From positions 61,738 to 125,737 of the forward strand of contig NZ_JAPNLK010000014.1 in the NCBI RefSeq assembly GCF_026627505.1: DNA of 64,000 bases, in the 5' to 3' direction. This DNA comes from Streptomyces sp. H27-H5. GTDB lineage: Bacteria > Actinomycetota > Actinomycetes > Streptomycetales > Streptomycetaceae. Shown piece after piece: positions 8,546-16,346 of the stretch. A program made the position numbers and the translations under genes. The stretch's first letter is position 1. Each line of letters begins with the position of its first letter. A model generated the notes under the pieces. That model did not search any database and was not told the DNA's origin. It saw only the letters and a list, made by a program, of their open reading frames with translations.

Positions 8546-9054
8546 CCGCTCCGGGCATACCCGGTCGAAGCCGGGTCGCCGCGGTGATCATCCGAGACGG
8601 CTGCGTGCTGATGGTGCGGGAACGGGGCAAGGGCCCGACCGGTCGGCACGACGGACCGGAGTACTGGACGCTGCCCGGCGGCGGGCTGGAGGCCGGGGAG
8701 GAACCCGAGGAGGCGGTACGGCGCGAGGTGGCCGAGGAGGTCGGCCTGCGCGCCCTGGACGTGCGGTTCGCGTACGAGGCGCCCTACCCCTCCGGCCCGA
8801 CCGCCTGCTACCGGGTGGACGTCGCGCCCGGGGAGCCCCGCCTCGGGGTGGACGAGGACCTGGTGTGCGACTGCCCCCGGATGGTGGGGCTGATCTGGGT
8901 CCCCCTGTCCCGCGGGACCGGCGGCGACCTCGACCGCGGGGGCAGTGGCAGTGGCAGTGGGGACGACAGCGTGGAAGACGCCGCCGGCTCGGCCGGGGCG
9001 GACGGTCACGCGGTCGTCATGGTGCCGACGCTGCTGATGGCGGCGCGGGTCTGA
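8542..9054 (+). CDS. Nudix hydrolase
   Basis: A 170-residue Nudix domain protein. The Nudix box fits GX5EX7REUXEEXGU at residues 47-69 with Glu53, Arg61, Glu62, Glu65 and Glu66, so metal-dependent hydrolysis of a nucleoside diphosphate linked to another moiety is expected. RVAAVIIRDGCVLMVRERG opens the fold. Near the C terminus an insert rich in Gly and Ser (RGGSGSGSGDD) replaces the usual short loop. The GTG start overlaps the NADAR stop. Pairing of NADAR with Nudix hints at linked handling of ADP-ribose or flavin intermediates; that link is inference. Confidence 0.88.
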   Translation: MTAPGIPGRSRVAAVIIRDGCVLMVRERGKGPTGRHDGPEYWTLPGGGLEAGEEPEEAVRREVAEEVGLRALDVRFAYEAPYPSGPTACYRVDVAPGEPRLGVDEDLVCDCPRMVGLIWVPLSRGTGGDLDRGGSGSGSGDDSVEDAAGSAGADGHAVVMVPTLLMAARV

Positions 9055-9117
9055 CCGACTGCGACCGCTTCCCCCACCGGGCACCCGCGCCCTGATCCCC
9101 GCGGGCGCGGCGGTCGG

Positions 9118-9831
9118 TCATATGCGCTCCTGGACCCCGGTGTCCTCGTACGGCCCGTAACGGTCGACGTCATCGAAGGTCGGTCCGAGGAAGAAGGCCA
9201 AGGTCACCAGGACGCCGATCACGATGCCGACGGAACCGAGGATGACACCGGCCAGCGCGAGTCCGCCGTTGCCGGCTTCGCCCCGGTTCGCCTTGCCCCG
9301 GCCGAGCGCGCCGAAGACGACCCCGGCGATGCCGAGCGCGACGGGGCCGACCAGGGTCGGGCAGGCGATGACCGAGAGCAGGCCGAGCACGAACCCGGTG
9401 ATGGCGAGGCCGTTGCTCGGCGGGGGCGGCGTCGGGGCCCAGGGCGTGTAGGGGGCGGGCCGCCCCGGCAACTGGCCCCCGGGGTAGCCGTATCCGGCGG
9501 GATCGGGCTGCGCCGGGTACCCGTACGCGGGACCGGGAGCCTGCCCCCAGGACCCGGCGGGGTCGATCGGCGCGGTCGCACCGAAGGGCTGCGCGGTCGC
9601 ACCGAAGGCTTGGGGAGCCGTGTCGAAAGGCTGCGCGGCGGTGTCAAAAGGCTGCGCGGTCGCGCCGAAGGGCCCGGGGGCCGTCGCGCCCGGCATGCCG
9701 GCGATCGTCGGCTGGTCGTGCAGGCCCGGGCCCCCCGGCCCGCCCGACGCACCCCGCCCCTTGCCGGGGTCCACCGCCGGCCGCTCGGGCGGTGCCCACG
9801 GGTCGGACGGTTCAGGGCTCTGGTCGGTCAT
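9118..9831 (-). CDS. DUF4190-type membrane protein with Pro-rich N terminus
   Basis: A 237-residue protein. The first ~135 residues are disordered and rich in Pro, Gly and Ala, with short repeats of the type QPFDTA and QPFGATA, and tyrosine-proline stretches later (YGYPAQP, AGYGYPGG). The C-terminal part holds two membrane segments (GFVLGLLSVIACPTLVGP with the following helix, and LALAGVILGSVGIVIGVLV) separated by ALGRGKANRGEAGNG, the pattern of DUF4190. Such proteins are common in Streptomyces and lack a known function. It stands alone, convergent with the Nudix gene and divergent from adenosine deaminase. Confidence 0.8.
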   Translation of the reverse strand: MTDQSPEPSDPWAPPERPAVDPGKGRGASGGPGGPGLHDQPTIAGMPGATAPGPFGATAQPFDTAAQPFDTAPQAFGATAQPFGATAPIDPAGSWGQAPGPAYGYPAQPDPAGYGYPGGQLPGRPAPYTPWAPTPPPPSNGLAITGFVLGLLSVIACPTLVGPVALGIAGVVFGALGRGKANRGEAGNGGLALAGVILGSVGIVIGVLVTLAFFLGPTFDDVDRYGPYEDTGVQERI

Positions 9832-9939
9832 ACGGCACCCCCCTCTCGTACAGCCATGCTAAGCGCTGCCACCGACACTCCCCGGGCCTGCCTACGATGA
9901 AGCCGACCTGCCCGAACCCGTGTCCTCCCGGAGGCACCC

Positions 9940-10965
9940 ATGCCCGACCTGCACCCCTTCATCGCGGGGCTTCCCAAGGCCGAACTCCACGTCCACCACG
10001 TCGGCTCGGCCTCCCCGCGCATCGTGGCCGAGCTCGCCTCCCGGCACCCCGACTCGAAGGTCCCCACGGACCCCGAGGCGCTCGCCGACTACTTCACCTT
10101 CACGGACTTCGCCCACTTCATCGAGGTCTACCTGTCCGTCGTCGACCTGGTCCGCACCCCCGACGACGTGCGCACGCTGACCTTCGAGGTCGCCCGCGAC
10201 ATGGCCCGGCAGAACATCCGCTACGCCGAGCTGACGATCACCCCGTACTCCTCCACCCGTCGCGGCATCGACGAGAAGGCGTTCATGGAGGCCATCGAGG
10301 ACGCCCGCAGGGACGCCGAGGCCGAACTCGGGGTCATCCTGCGCTGGTGCTTCGACATCCCCGGCGAGGCGGGCCTGGAGGCGGCCGCCGAGACCGCCCG
10401 CCTCGCGGTCGACCTGCGCCCCGAGGGCCTGGTCTCCTTCGGCCTGGGCGGTCCGGAGATCGGTGTTCCGCGCCCCCAGTTCAAGCCGTACTTCGACCGG
10501 GCCCGGGCGGCCGGCCTGCACAGCGTGCCGCACGCCGGCGAGTCCACCGGACCGGAGACGGTGTGGGACGCCATCCGGGAGCTGGGCGCCGAGCGCATCG
10601 GCCACGGCACGACCTCCGTCCGGGACCCCGAGCTGCTGGCCTACCTGGCCGAGCACCGGATCGCGCTGGAGGTCTGCCCGACCTCGAACATCGCGACCCG
10701 CGTGGTGACCGACATGGACGCGCACCCGGTCAAGGAGATGGTCGCCGCGGGCGTGCTCGTCACCATCAACAGCGACGACCCGCCGATGTTCGGCTCCGAC
10801 CTCAACAACGAGTACGCGGTGGCCGCCCGGCTCCTCGACCTCGACGAGCGCGGTCTGGCGCAGCTGGCCAAGAACGCCGTCGAGGCCTCCTTCCTCGACC
10901 CGGCCGGCAAGGCGCGGCTGACCGCGGAGATCGACACGTACACCGACACCTGGTTGGCCTCCTGA
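9940..10965 (+). CDS. add: Adenosine deaminase family protein
   Basis: A 341-residue amidohydrolase of the adenosine deaminase family, which converts adenosine to inosine. Metal ligands are His17 and His19 (ELHVHHVGS), the His of VPHAGE, and the Asp pair of NSDDPPMFGSDL; RIGHGT and EVCPTSN are also family motifs. The HVHHVGSAS variant in place of HLHLDGS marks the Streptomyces subgroup, so adenosine specificity is likely but not certain (adenine deaminase-like relatives exist). ATG at 9940 follows CCCGGAGG by a few bases. The glycerophosphodiesterase-like gene begins shortly after it. Confidence 0.9.
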   Translation: MPDLHPFIAGLPKAELHVHHVGSASPRIVAELASRHPDSKVPTDPEALADYFTFTDFAHFIEVYLSVVDLVRTPDDVRTLTFEVARDMARQNIRYAELTITPYSSTRRGIDEKAFMEAIEDARRDAEAELGVILRWCFDIPGEAGLEAAAETARLAVDLRPEGLVSFGLGGPEIGVPRPQFKPYFDRARAAGLHSVPHAGESTGPETVWDAIRELGAERIGHGTTSVRDPELLAYLAEHRIALEVCPTSNIATRVVTDMDAHPVKEMVAAGVLVTINSDDPPMFGSDLNNEYAVAARLLDLDERGLAQLAKNAVEASFLDPAGKARLTAEIDTYTDTWLAS

Positions 10966-10986
10966 CGCCCGAGCAGAATGGGCTGC

Positions 10987-11676
10987 ATGCGCACCCTGAC
11001 TGCCGTCGGCCACCGCGGCGATCCCTACCGTGTCCGCGAGAACACCCTCGACTCGATCCGCTCCGCCTTCGCCCGGGGGGCGGATGCGGTCGAGATCGAC
11101 GTCCGGCTCACCCGTGACCGGGTTCCGGTCCTCCTGCACGACGAAACGCTCCAGCGGCTGTGGGGGCACGACGTGCGGCTCGACGCCGTCACGGCTCCCC
11201 AGCTCAAGGAGCTGGCGCGGGGCGGGATCCCCACGCTGCGCGAGGCCTTGATGGCGGCGGGCGCGGGCCGGGTGATGGTGGACCTTCCGGGCGCGGACGC
11301 CGACGCGGTGCGGACGGTCGTGGACCAGGTCCGCGAGTGCGGGGCGCGGGACCGCACGTACTACTGCGCGGGCCCGAAGTCGATGCTCGCGGTGCGGGCC
11401 GCCGACCCCGGTGCGGAGATCGCGCTGACCTGGAACACCCTGTCGCCGCCCCGCCGGGTGCTCATCGACGCGGTGGCCCCGGCCTGGCTCAACTACCGCT
11501 TCGGGCTCGTCGACCGGGAGTTGACCGACGCCCTGCACCGGGACGGGCTGCTCGTGTCGGCGTGGACCGCCGACACGAAGCGGTCGATGCGCACGCTGAT
11601 CGCGGCGGGGGTCGACTCGATCACGACGAACCGGGTGGACGCGCTGACGGCCGTACGGGCCGAGCGGCGTCGGTGA
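10987..11676 (+). CDS. Glycerophosphodiester phosphodiesterase family protein
   Basis: A protein of about 229 residues with a GDPD TIM-barrel start: VGHRGDPYRVRENTLDSIRS, then ADAVEIDVRLTRDRVPVLLHDETL, giving the HR, E-x-D and HD metal and acid/base residues. The C terminus has LVSAWTADTKRSMRTLIAAGVDSITTNR, the usual closing motif. It would hydrolyse glycerophosphodiesters to glycerol-3-phosphate and an alcohol. It has no signal peptide, so it is cytoplasmic. ATG at 10987 is chosen over ATG at 10978; ribosome-site evidence is weak for both. Its end overlaps the following histidine kinase in GTGA. Confidence 0.87.
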   Translation: MRTLTAVGHRGDPYRVRENTLDSIRSAFARGADAVEIDVRLTRDRVPVLLHDETLQRLWGHDVRLDAVTAPQLKELARGGIPTLREALMAAGAGRVMVDLPGADADAVRTVVDQVRECGARDRTYYCAGPKSMLAVRAADPGAEIALTWNTLSPPRRVLIDAVAPAWLNYRFGLVDRELTDALHRDGLLVSAWTADTKRSMRTLIAAGVDSITTNRVDALTAVRAERRR

Positions 11677-12839
11677 TACGGGCCTGGGGCGAACGCGTCC
11701 GCCGGGCCGACCCGCGGTGGCAGGACCTGGGGCTGACGCTGCTGGTGCAGGTGGCCGTCACCATGCCGTTCCTGGTGCCCCGCGATCCCGGACTGCCGGC
11801 CGCCGACTGGCCCTCCTACGGGATGACCACGCTCGCGGTGCTGCCGCTGATCTGGCGCCGCCGGGCGCCGGTGACGGTGTTGGTCGCCGTTCTGCTCGCG
11901 GGCGGCCTCTACGAACTCGCGCTGGACGGGCCCGGCCAGCCGCTGCCGTACGCGGGGCTGATCGCCTACTACACGGTGGCCCTGCTGTGCACGGCCCGGG
12001 TGCGCCTGCTCGTCGCACTGCTGACGGTCGTGGTGATCGTCGTGTCGGTGGGCCGGAACACCGGGACCATGCGGGAGTTGCTGTTCACCCTCTTCGTCTC
12101 GGCCGCCGCCTACGCGCTGGGCCGGCTCCAGGTCACCCGGCAGGCGTACACGCGGGCCGTCGAGGAACGGGCCGCCGAGCTGGAGCGGGCGAACCTGATC
12201 GAGGCGGAGCAGGCCGCGGCCCGGGAACGGGCCCGGATCGCACGGGAGATGCACGACGTCCTCTCGCACGCGGTCAGCATCATGATCGTGCAGGCGGAGG
12301 CCGGTCCGGTGGCGGTACGGCGGGCGCCCGAGCGGGCGGAGGCCGCGTTCGACGCCATAGCGGACACCGGCCGCGACGCGATGACCCAACTGCGCGCGAT
12401 GTTGGGCGTGCTGCGGACGGACGAGGTCGCGCCGCGCCGACCGCAGCCGGGCATCGGGCAACTGGCCGGACTGCTGGACCGGGTACGCGGCAGCGGGCCC
12501 ACCGTCTCGTACGAGCGGACCGGCGCGGTGCGTCCGCTGCCCGCCGCGCTGGAGGCGACGGTGTACCGGGTGGTCCAGGAGGCCCTGACGAACGTGGTCC
12601 GGCACGCCGGGGCCTCGACTGCGGCCGTACGTCTGGAGTACGGGTCGGGGGACCTCGCGGTGGAGGTGACGGACGACGGGCGGGGCTCCGACGGCTCCCC
12701 GGGCGGGCACGGGCTGATCGGCATCCGGGAGCGCGCCGCCGCCCACGGCGGAACCGTCGAGTCCGGTCCGGGCGCGGACGGCCGGGGGTTCCGGGTGCGG
12801 GTGGTCCTTGTAACGTCCGCCCTGGAGGTGGGAAGTTGA
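11673..12839 (+). CDS. Two-component sensor histidine kinase (NarL-system type)
   Basis: A 388-residue kinase. An N-terminal sensor has about four or five membrane helices (residues ~20-150), then a HisKA_3 dimerisation domain with phospho-acceptor His194 in REMHDVLSHAVSI. The HATPase domain follows, with ALTNVVRHAGAS (N box), VEVTDDGRGS (G1) and GHGLIGIRERAAAHGG (G2). There is no extracytoplasmic domain of size, so the signal is probably membrane-borne. The GTG start overlaps the previous gene and the stop overlaps the response regulator TTG start. The target genes are unknown. Confidence 0.92.
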   Translation: MIRAWGERVRRADPRWQDLGLTLLVQVAVTMPFLVPRDPGLPAADWPSYGMTTLAVLPLIWRRRAPVTVLVAVLLAGGLYELALDGPGQPLPYAGLIAYYTVALLCTARVRLLVALLTVVVIVVSVGRNTGTMRELLFTLFVSAAAYALGRLQVTRQAYTRAVEERAAELERANLIEAEQAAARERARIAREMHDVLSHAVSIMIVQAEAGPVAVRRAPERAEAAFDAIADTGRDAMTQLRAMLGVLRTDEVAPRRPQPGIGQLAGLLDRVRGSGPTVSYERTGAVRPLPAALEATVYRVVQEALTNVVRHAGASTAAVRLEYGSGDLAVEVTDDGRGSDGSPGGHGLIGIRERAAAHGGTVESGPGADGRGFRVRVVLVTSALEVGS

Positions 12840-13552
12840 CGATCCGTGTGGTGGTGGCCGACGACCAGGAACTGGTGCGCAGCGGCTTCGCGATGATCCT
12901 GGACGTGCAGGAGGACATCGAGGTCGTGGCCGAGGTCGGCGACGGCGCGGCGGCGGTGACGGCGGTGCGGGACCTGCGGCCGGACGTGGCGCTGTTGGAC
13001 GTGCGGATGCCGGTGCTGGACGGCATCGAGGCGTGTCGGACGATCACGGCGGAGACCGGGTGCCGGACGGTGATGCTGACGACGTTCGACTCCGACGAGT
13101 ACGTCTACGAAGCCCTGCACGCCGGCGCGAGCGGGTTCCTGTTGAAGGACGTGCGGCGGGACGATCTGGTGCACGCCGTGCGGGTGGTGGCGGCCGGCGA
13201 GTCCCTGCTCGCGCCTTCGGTGGCGCGGCGTCTGATCGAGGAGTACACGGCGGTGACGGCGCGACCGGCGGCCGGGTCCGCCCTGTCGGCCGAGCGGTTG
13301 GGAGTGCTGACGGCGCGGGAGCGGGAGACGCTGCTGCACCTGGGGCGGGGGCTGTCCAACGCGGAGATCGCGGGGGCGCTGACGGTCAGCGAGCACACGG
13401 TGAAGTCCCATGTGGGGAACGTGCTGGCGAAGTTGGGGCTGCGGGACCGGATCCAGGCGGTGATCTGTGCCTACGAGACAGGCCTGATCGCGGCGGGAAG
13501 CCAGTCCCGCGCCGCGGTCTCCCCCGCCGGGGTATCTCCCTCCGGAGAGTGA
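12836..13552 (+). CDS. LuxR/NarL-family response regulator
   Basis: A 238-residue regulator. The receiver has Asp9-Asp10, phospho-acceptor Asp55 (ALLDVRMP) and Lys in FLLKDVRRDDL. The C-terminal LuxR helix-turn-helix is LTARERETLLHL through SNAEIAGALTVSEHTVKSHV. A TTG start at 12836 overlaps the kinase stop (TTGA) and has GGAGG about 8 bases before it, which decides the unusual start codon. A Ser/Ala/Pro tail of about 20 residues follows the HTH. The partner is the kinase just upstream; the next gene downstream, a secreted serine hydrolase 147 bp away, is a possible target. Confidence 0.92.
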   Translation: MTIRVVVADDQELVRSGFAMILDVQEDIEVVAEVGDGAAAVTAVRDLRPDVALLDVRMPVLDGIEACRTITAETGCRTVMLTTFDSDEYVYEALHAGASGFLLKDVRRDDLVHAVRVVAAGESLLAPSVARRLIEEYTAVTARPAAGSALSAERLGVLTARERETLLHLGRGLSNAEIAGALTVSEHTVKSHVGNVLAKLGLRDRIQAVICAYETGLIAAGSQSRAAVSPAGVSPSGE

Positions 13553-13699
13553 GTCGGCGGCGCCGTCCTCCCTCTCGGCGGTGAGTTGTCGTACCGCGGA
13601 AAACCCCTCTTGTCGGGGATCCGCTACCACCCCTGTGACCAGCAACATTGAGGTCATCGGGGTGGAGGTCGCCCCGGGACTCGACGGGGGGATCCCACC

Positions 13700-14941
13700 A
13701 TGAACGCAACGATTCGCACGGCGATCGCGACAGCCCTGGTGCTGGGGGTCGCGGGCGGCCCGGCCGTCGCCCACTCCGCGCCGCCGCCTCCATCGGCGAG
13801 CACGGCGGTGGGCGCGCCGGCGGCCCGCACGGGCCCCACGGCTCCCACGGCTCCCACGGCTCCCACCATCGCCACGCCGCCCGACGCGGTGGCGCTGCGC
13901 GCCGCCCTCGCCGGCGTCGGAGCGGGCGGCAAGGACGCGACGGCCGCCCTGGTCCGGGTCGGCGGCGCGAGCGGCGGTTGGCGGGGCGCCGCGGGCGTGG
14001 CGGACGTGCGCACCGGTCGTGCGGCCCTGGAGCAGGGCCGCTTCCGGGCCGGTTCGGTGACCAAGACCTTCACGGCGGCGGTGGTGCTCCAGTTGGCCGC
14101 CGAGGGCAGGGTCGATCTGGACGCCCCGGTGCGGCGGTACCTGCCGGCGGCCTTTCCCGAGGCCTTCAAGGCCGACCCCACGGTGCGCCAGCTGCTGAAC
14201 CACACGAGCGGCATCCGGGCGGCCGACGGGCCGGGCGATTCCTTCGAGGCCCAGTGGGAGCACCGCTTCGACGTGACCGATCCGCGCGAGCAGATCGCCA
14301 ACGCCCTGGCGAAGGGGCAGGAGTTCGATCCGGGCGAGGCCCAGCACTACCTGAACATCAACTACACGGTGCTGGGCGTGCTGATCGAGAAGGTGACGGG
14401 CACCTCGTACGAGTCCTCGGTCGCCCAGCGGATCCTGCGGCCGCTGGGGCTGGGTGGGACATCGTTCCCGGGGCGGACACAGACGCGGATCCAGGGTCCC
14501 CACAACCACGGCTACCAGGCGGTGCCGCGGCCGGACGGCACGAGGGAACTGCGGGACGTCTCGGTGTGGAACAGCTCCGACCGGTGGGCGGCCGGCGACA
14601 TCATCTCGACGACCGCCGATCTGGAGCGCTTCACCGTCGCCCTGTTCAGCGGCCGGATCGTGCCGAGAGCCCGGCTGGAGGAGATGTTCACGGTCCCCGC
14701 GGTGGACGACTTCGTCACCGGGAAGAAGGCCGTCCTGACCGCGGGGATGTCGAGGATCGTCCTGCCGGACGGCACGGAGGCCTGGGGCAAGACCGGTGGC
14801 CGGCACGGCTACACCACGGGGATGGGCGCGACCCGCGACCTCTCCCGCACCCTCGTCTACTCGGTCAACTCCACGGACGCCAAGGGACCGGACACGAACC
14901 CGGTGGCCCTCGGCGTGGTGATGGCCGCCTTCACCGAGTAG
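13700..14941 (+). CDS. Secreted serine hydrolase, beta-lactamase/DD-carboxypeptidase family
   Basis: A 413-residue exported enzyme. A signal peptide covers about residues 1-25 (ending near AVAHSA), followed by a low-complexity linker with repeated PTA (PTAPTAPTAPT). The class C serine hydrolase motifs are present: S119-V-T-K122, Y-L-N in HYLNINYTVLG, and WGKTGGRHGYTTG as the KTG box. It would act outside the membrane on peptidoglycan peptides, D-amino acid esters or similar substrates; the motif set alone cannot choose. ATG at 13700 is preceded by GGGGG at a short distance. It follows the two-component pair. Confidence 0.9.
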   Translation: MNATIRTAIATALVLGVAGGPAVAHSAPPPPSASTAVGAPAARTGPTAPTAPTAPTIATPPDAVALRAALAGVGAGGKDATAALVRVGGASGGWRGAAGVADVRTGRAALEQGRFRAGSVTKTFTAAVVLQLAAEGRVDLDAPVRRYLPAAFPEAFKADPTVRQLLNHTSGIRAADGPGDSFEAQWEHRFDVTDPREQIANALAKGQEFDPGEAQHYLNINYTVLGVLIEKVTGTSYESSVAQRILRPLGLGGTSFPGRTQTRIQGPHNHGYQAVPRPDGTRELRDVSVWNSSDRWAAGDIISTTADLERFTVALFSGRIVPRARLEEMFTVPAVDDFVTGKKAVLTAGMSRIVLPDGTEAWGKTGGRHGYTTGMGATRDLSRTLVYSVNSTDAKGPDTNPVALGVVMAAFTE

Positions 14942-15020
14942 GAGGCGGCCCCCGGCGAACGCGCCCCGGGCGGAGACCGGCCGAGGCGGACGAGGCGGAC
15001 GACGGTCGATCGCGGACATC

Positions 15021-15080
15021 CTCGTCAGAGACCGCCGATGGCCTCGGAGAACCGACGAGGGCCTCAGAGACCGACGATGG
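15021..15080. repeat. Three ~20-bp tandem repeats at the end of the second potD gene
   Basis: Three imperfect copies of a ~20-bp unit with core CRGAGAMCGMCGA lie at 15021-15041, 15042-15061 and 15062-15080. The last copy contains the stop codon and final codons of the second potD. This looks like a local duplication of the gene's 3' tip. No function is suggested. Confidence 0.6.
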
Positions 15081-16242
15081 CGTTCCAGCGCTTGGCGAAG
15101 GAGCGCCGTTCCACCGAGGAGATGTCCCGGGCCACGACGAGGCGCTCGCGCATCTCGTCGTCGGGGAAGATCAGCGGGTTCTCCGCCAGTTCCGCCGTCT
15201 CCTTGTCATCGGAGCCCGCCAGCACCTCTCGGGCGGCCGGGACCGGGCAGACGTAGTTGACGGACGCCGCGAGTCGGGCGGCCACCGCCGGGTCGTAGTA
15301 GTGGTCCACGAGGGCCTCGGCGTTGGCCTTGTGTCGCGCCAGGTTGGGAACGAGCAGGCTCTCGGCCCAGAGCTCGGCTCCTTCCTCGGGCACCACGAAC
15401 TCGATGTCGGGGTTGTCGGCCTGGAGTTGGATGACGTCGCCGGAATAGGCCTGACAGGCGAGGACGTCGCCCTTGCTCAGGTCGGAGGTGTAGTCGTTGC
15501 CGGTGAAGCGGCGGATGTGCCTCTTGCGCACCATGCGCTCGACCTGGTCGCACATGCGGTGGAAGTCCGTCTCGGTCCAGCGGGTGACGTCCACGCCGTC
15601 GCCCTGCATCAGCAGGGCGAAGGACTCGTCGAGCCCGGAGAAGAGCGTCACCTTGCCGGCGAGATCGGGCTGCCAGAGGTCCTTGACGGACTTGAGCTCC
15701 CGGCCCAGGGCCTTGCGGTTGTAGGCGATGCCTGTGATGCCCGACTGCCAGGGGACGGTGTGCAGCCGGCCCTCGTCGAAGGCGGGGGAACGGAGCTGGG
15801 GATCGAGGTACTTGGCCACGTTCGACTGGGCCGAGCGGTCCATCTTCTGGGCCCAGCCCAGGTGGACGAAGCGGGCGGCCATCCAGTCGCTGACCACCAC
15901 GAGGTCGTGGCCGGTCTCCTGGTGGTTCATGAGCGCCGGACTGATCTTGCCGAAGAACTCGTCGTTGTCGTTGATCTCCTCGGTGTACCGGACCTCGATG
16001 CCGGTCTTCTCCGAGAACTCGTCCAGCGTCGGCCGGCGCGCCTCGTCCTCCTCGTCGGTGTCGATGTAGAGCGGCCAGTTGGAGAAGGCGAGGCTCCGGT
16101 CCCGGGCGGATCGGTCCGGCCCCTCCCGCCGGTCCTCGGGGACGAAGGCGGCAGGGACCCCGCAGGCGGTGAGCGCGGCCGGCAGGACCACGGCGCCGAG
16201 GCCGCGCAGCGCCGAGCGCCGGGAGAAGGCGAGTTCAGGCAT
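15064..16242 (-). CDS. Polyamine-binding lipoprotein, PotD paralogue (second copy)
   Basis: A 392-residue PotD/PotF-like binding protein. SRRSALRG supplies the twin arginines and a lipobox LTACG ends the signal sequence at about residue 27. The mature domain mirrors the first copy: LAFSNWPLYIDTDEEDEARR, TGIEVRYTEEINDNDEFFGK, RRFTGNDYTSDL, GDVIQLQADNPDIEF and VNYVCPVPAAREVL. It sits downstream of its own aldehyde dehydrogenase (104 bp gap) but no ATPase or permease follows, so it probably either delivers to PotABC encoded at 1972-4852 or serves another importer. It may differ in ligand preference from the first copy. Confidence 0.88.
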   Translation of the reverse strand: MPELAFSRRSALRGLGAVVLPAALTACGVPAAFVPEDRREGPDRSARDRSLAFSNWPLYIDTDEEDEARRPTLDEFSEKTGIEVRYTEEINDNDEFFGKISPALMNHQETGHDLVVVSDWMAARFVHLGWAQKMDRSAQSNVAKYLDPQLRSPAFDEGRLHTVPWQSGITGIAYNRKALGRELKSVKDLWQPDLAGKVTLFSGLDESFALLMQGDGVDVTRWTETDFHRMCDQVERMVRKRHIRRFTGNDYTSDLSKGDVLACQAYSGDVIQLQADNPDIEFVVPEEGAELWAESLLVPNLARHKANAEALVDHYYDPAVAARLAASVNYVCPVPAAREVLAGSDDKETAELAENPLIFPDDEMRERLVVARDISSVERRSFAKRWNAIVGL

Positions 16243-16346
16243 GGCCACAGCCTCGGGCAACGCGAAGGGGCGGACAATAGACAACGTGTCTACTGCCCGC
16301 CCCTTCAGCGCTGTGCGCTGATCAGTGCGATCGCCGCGGCGAGAGG

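Noticed and set aside
9595..9670. Repeat element (QPFDTA/QPFGATA DNA repeats)
   Set aside because: They are short codon-level repeats in a disordered, Pro-rich protein segment and show no sign of mobility.
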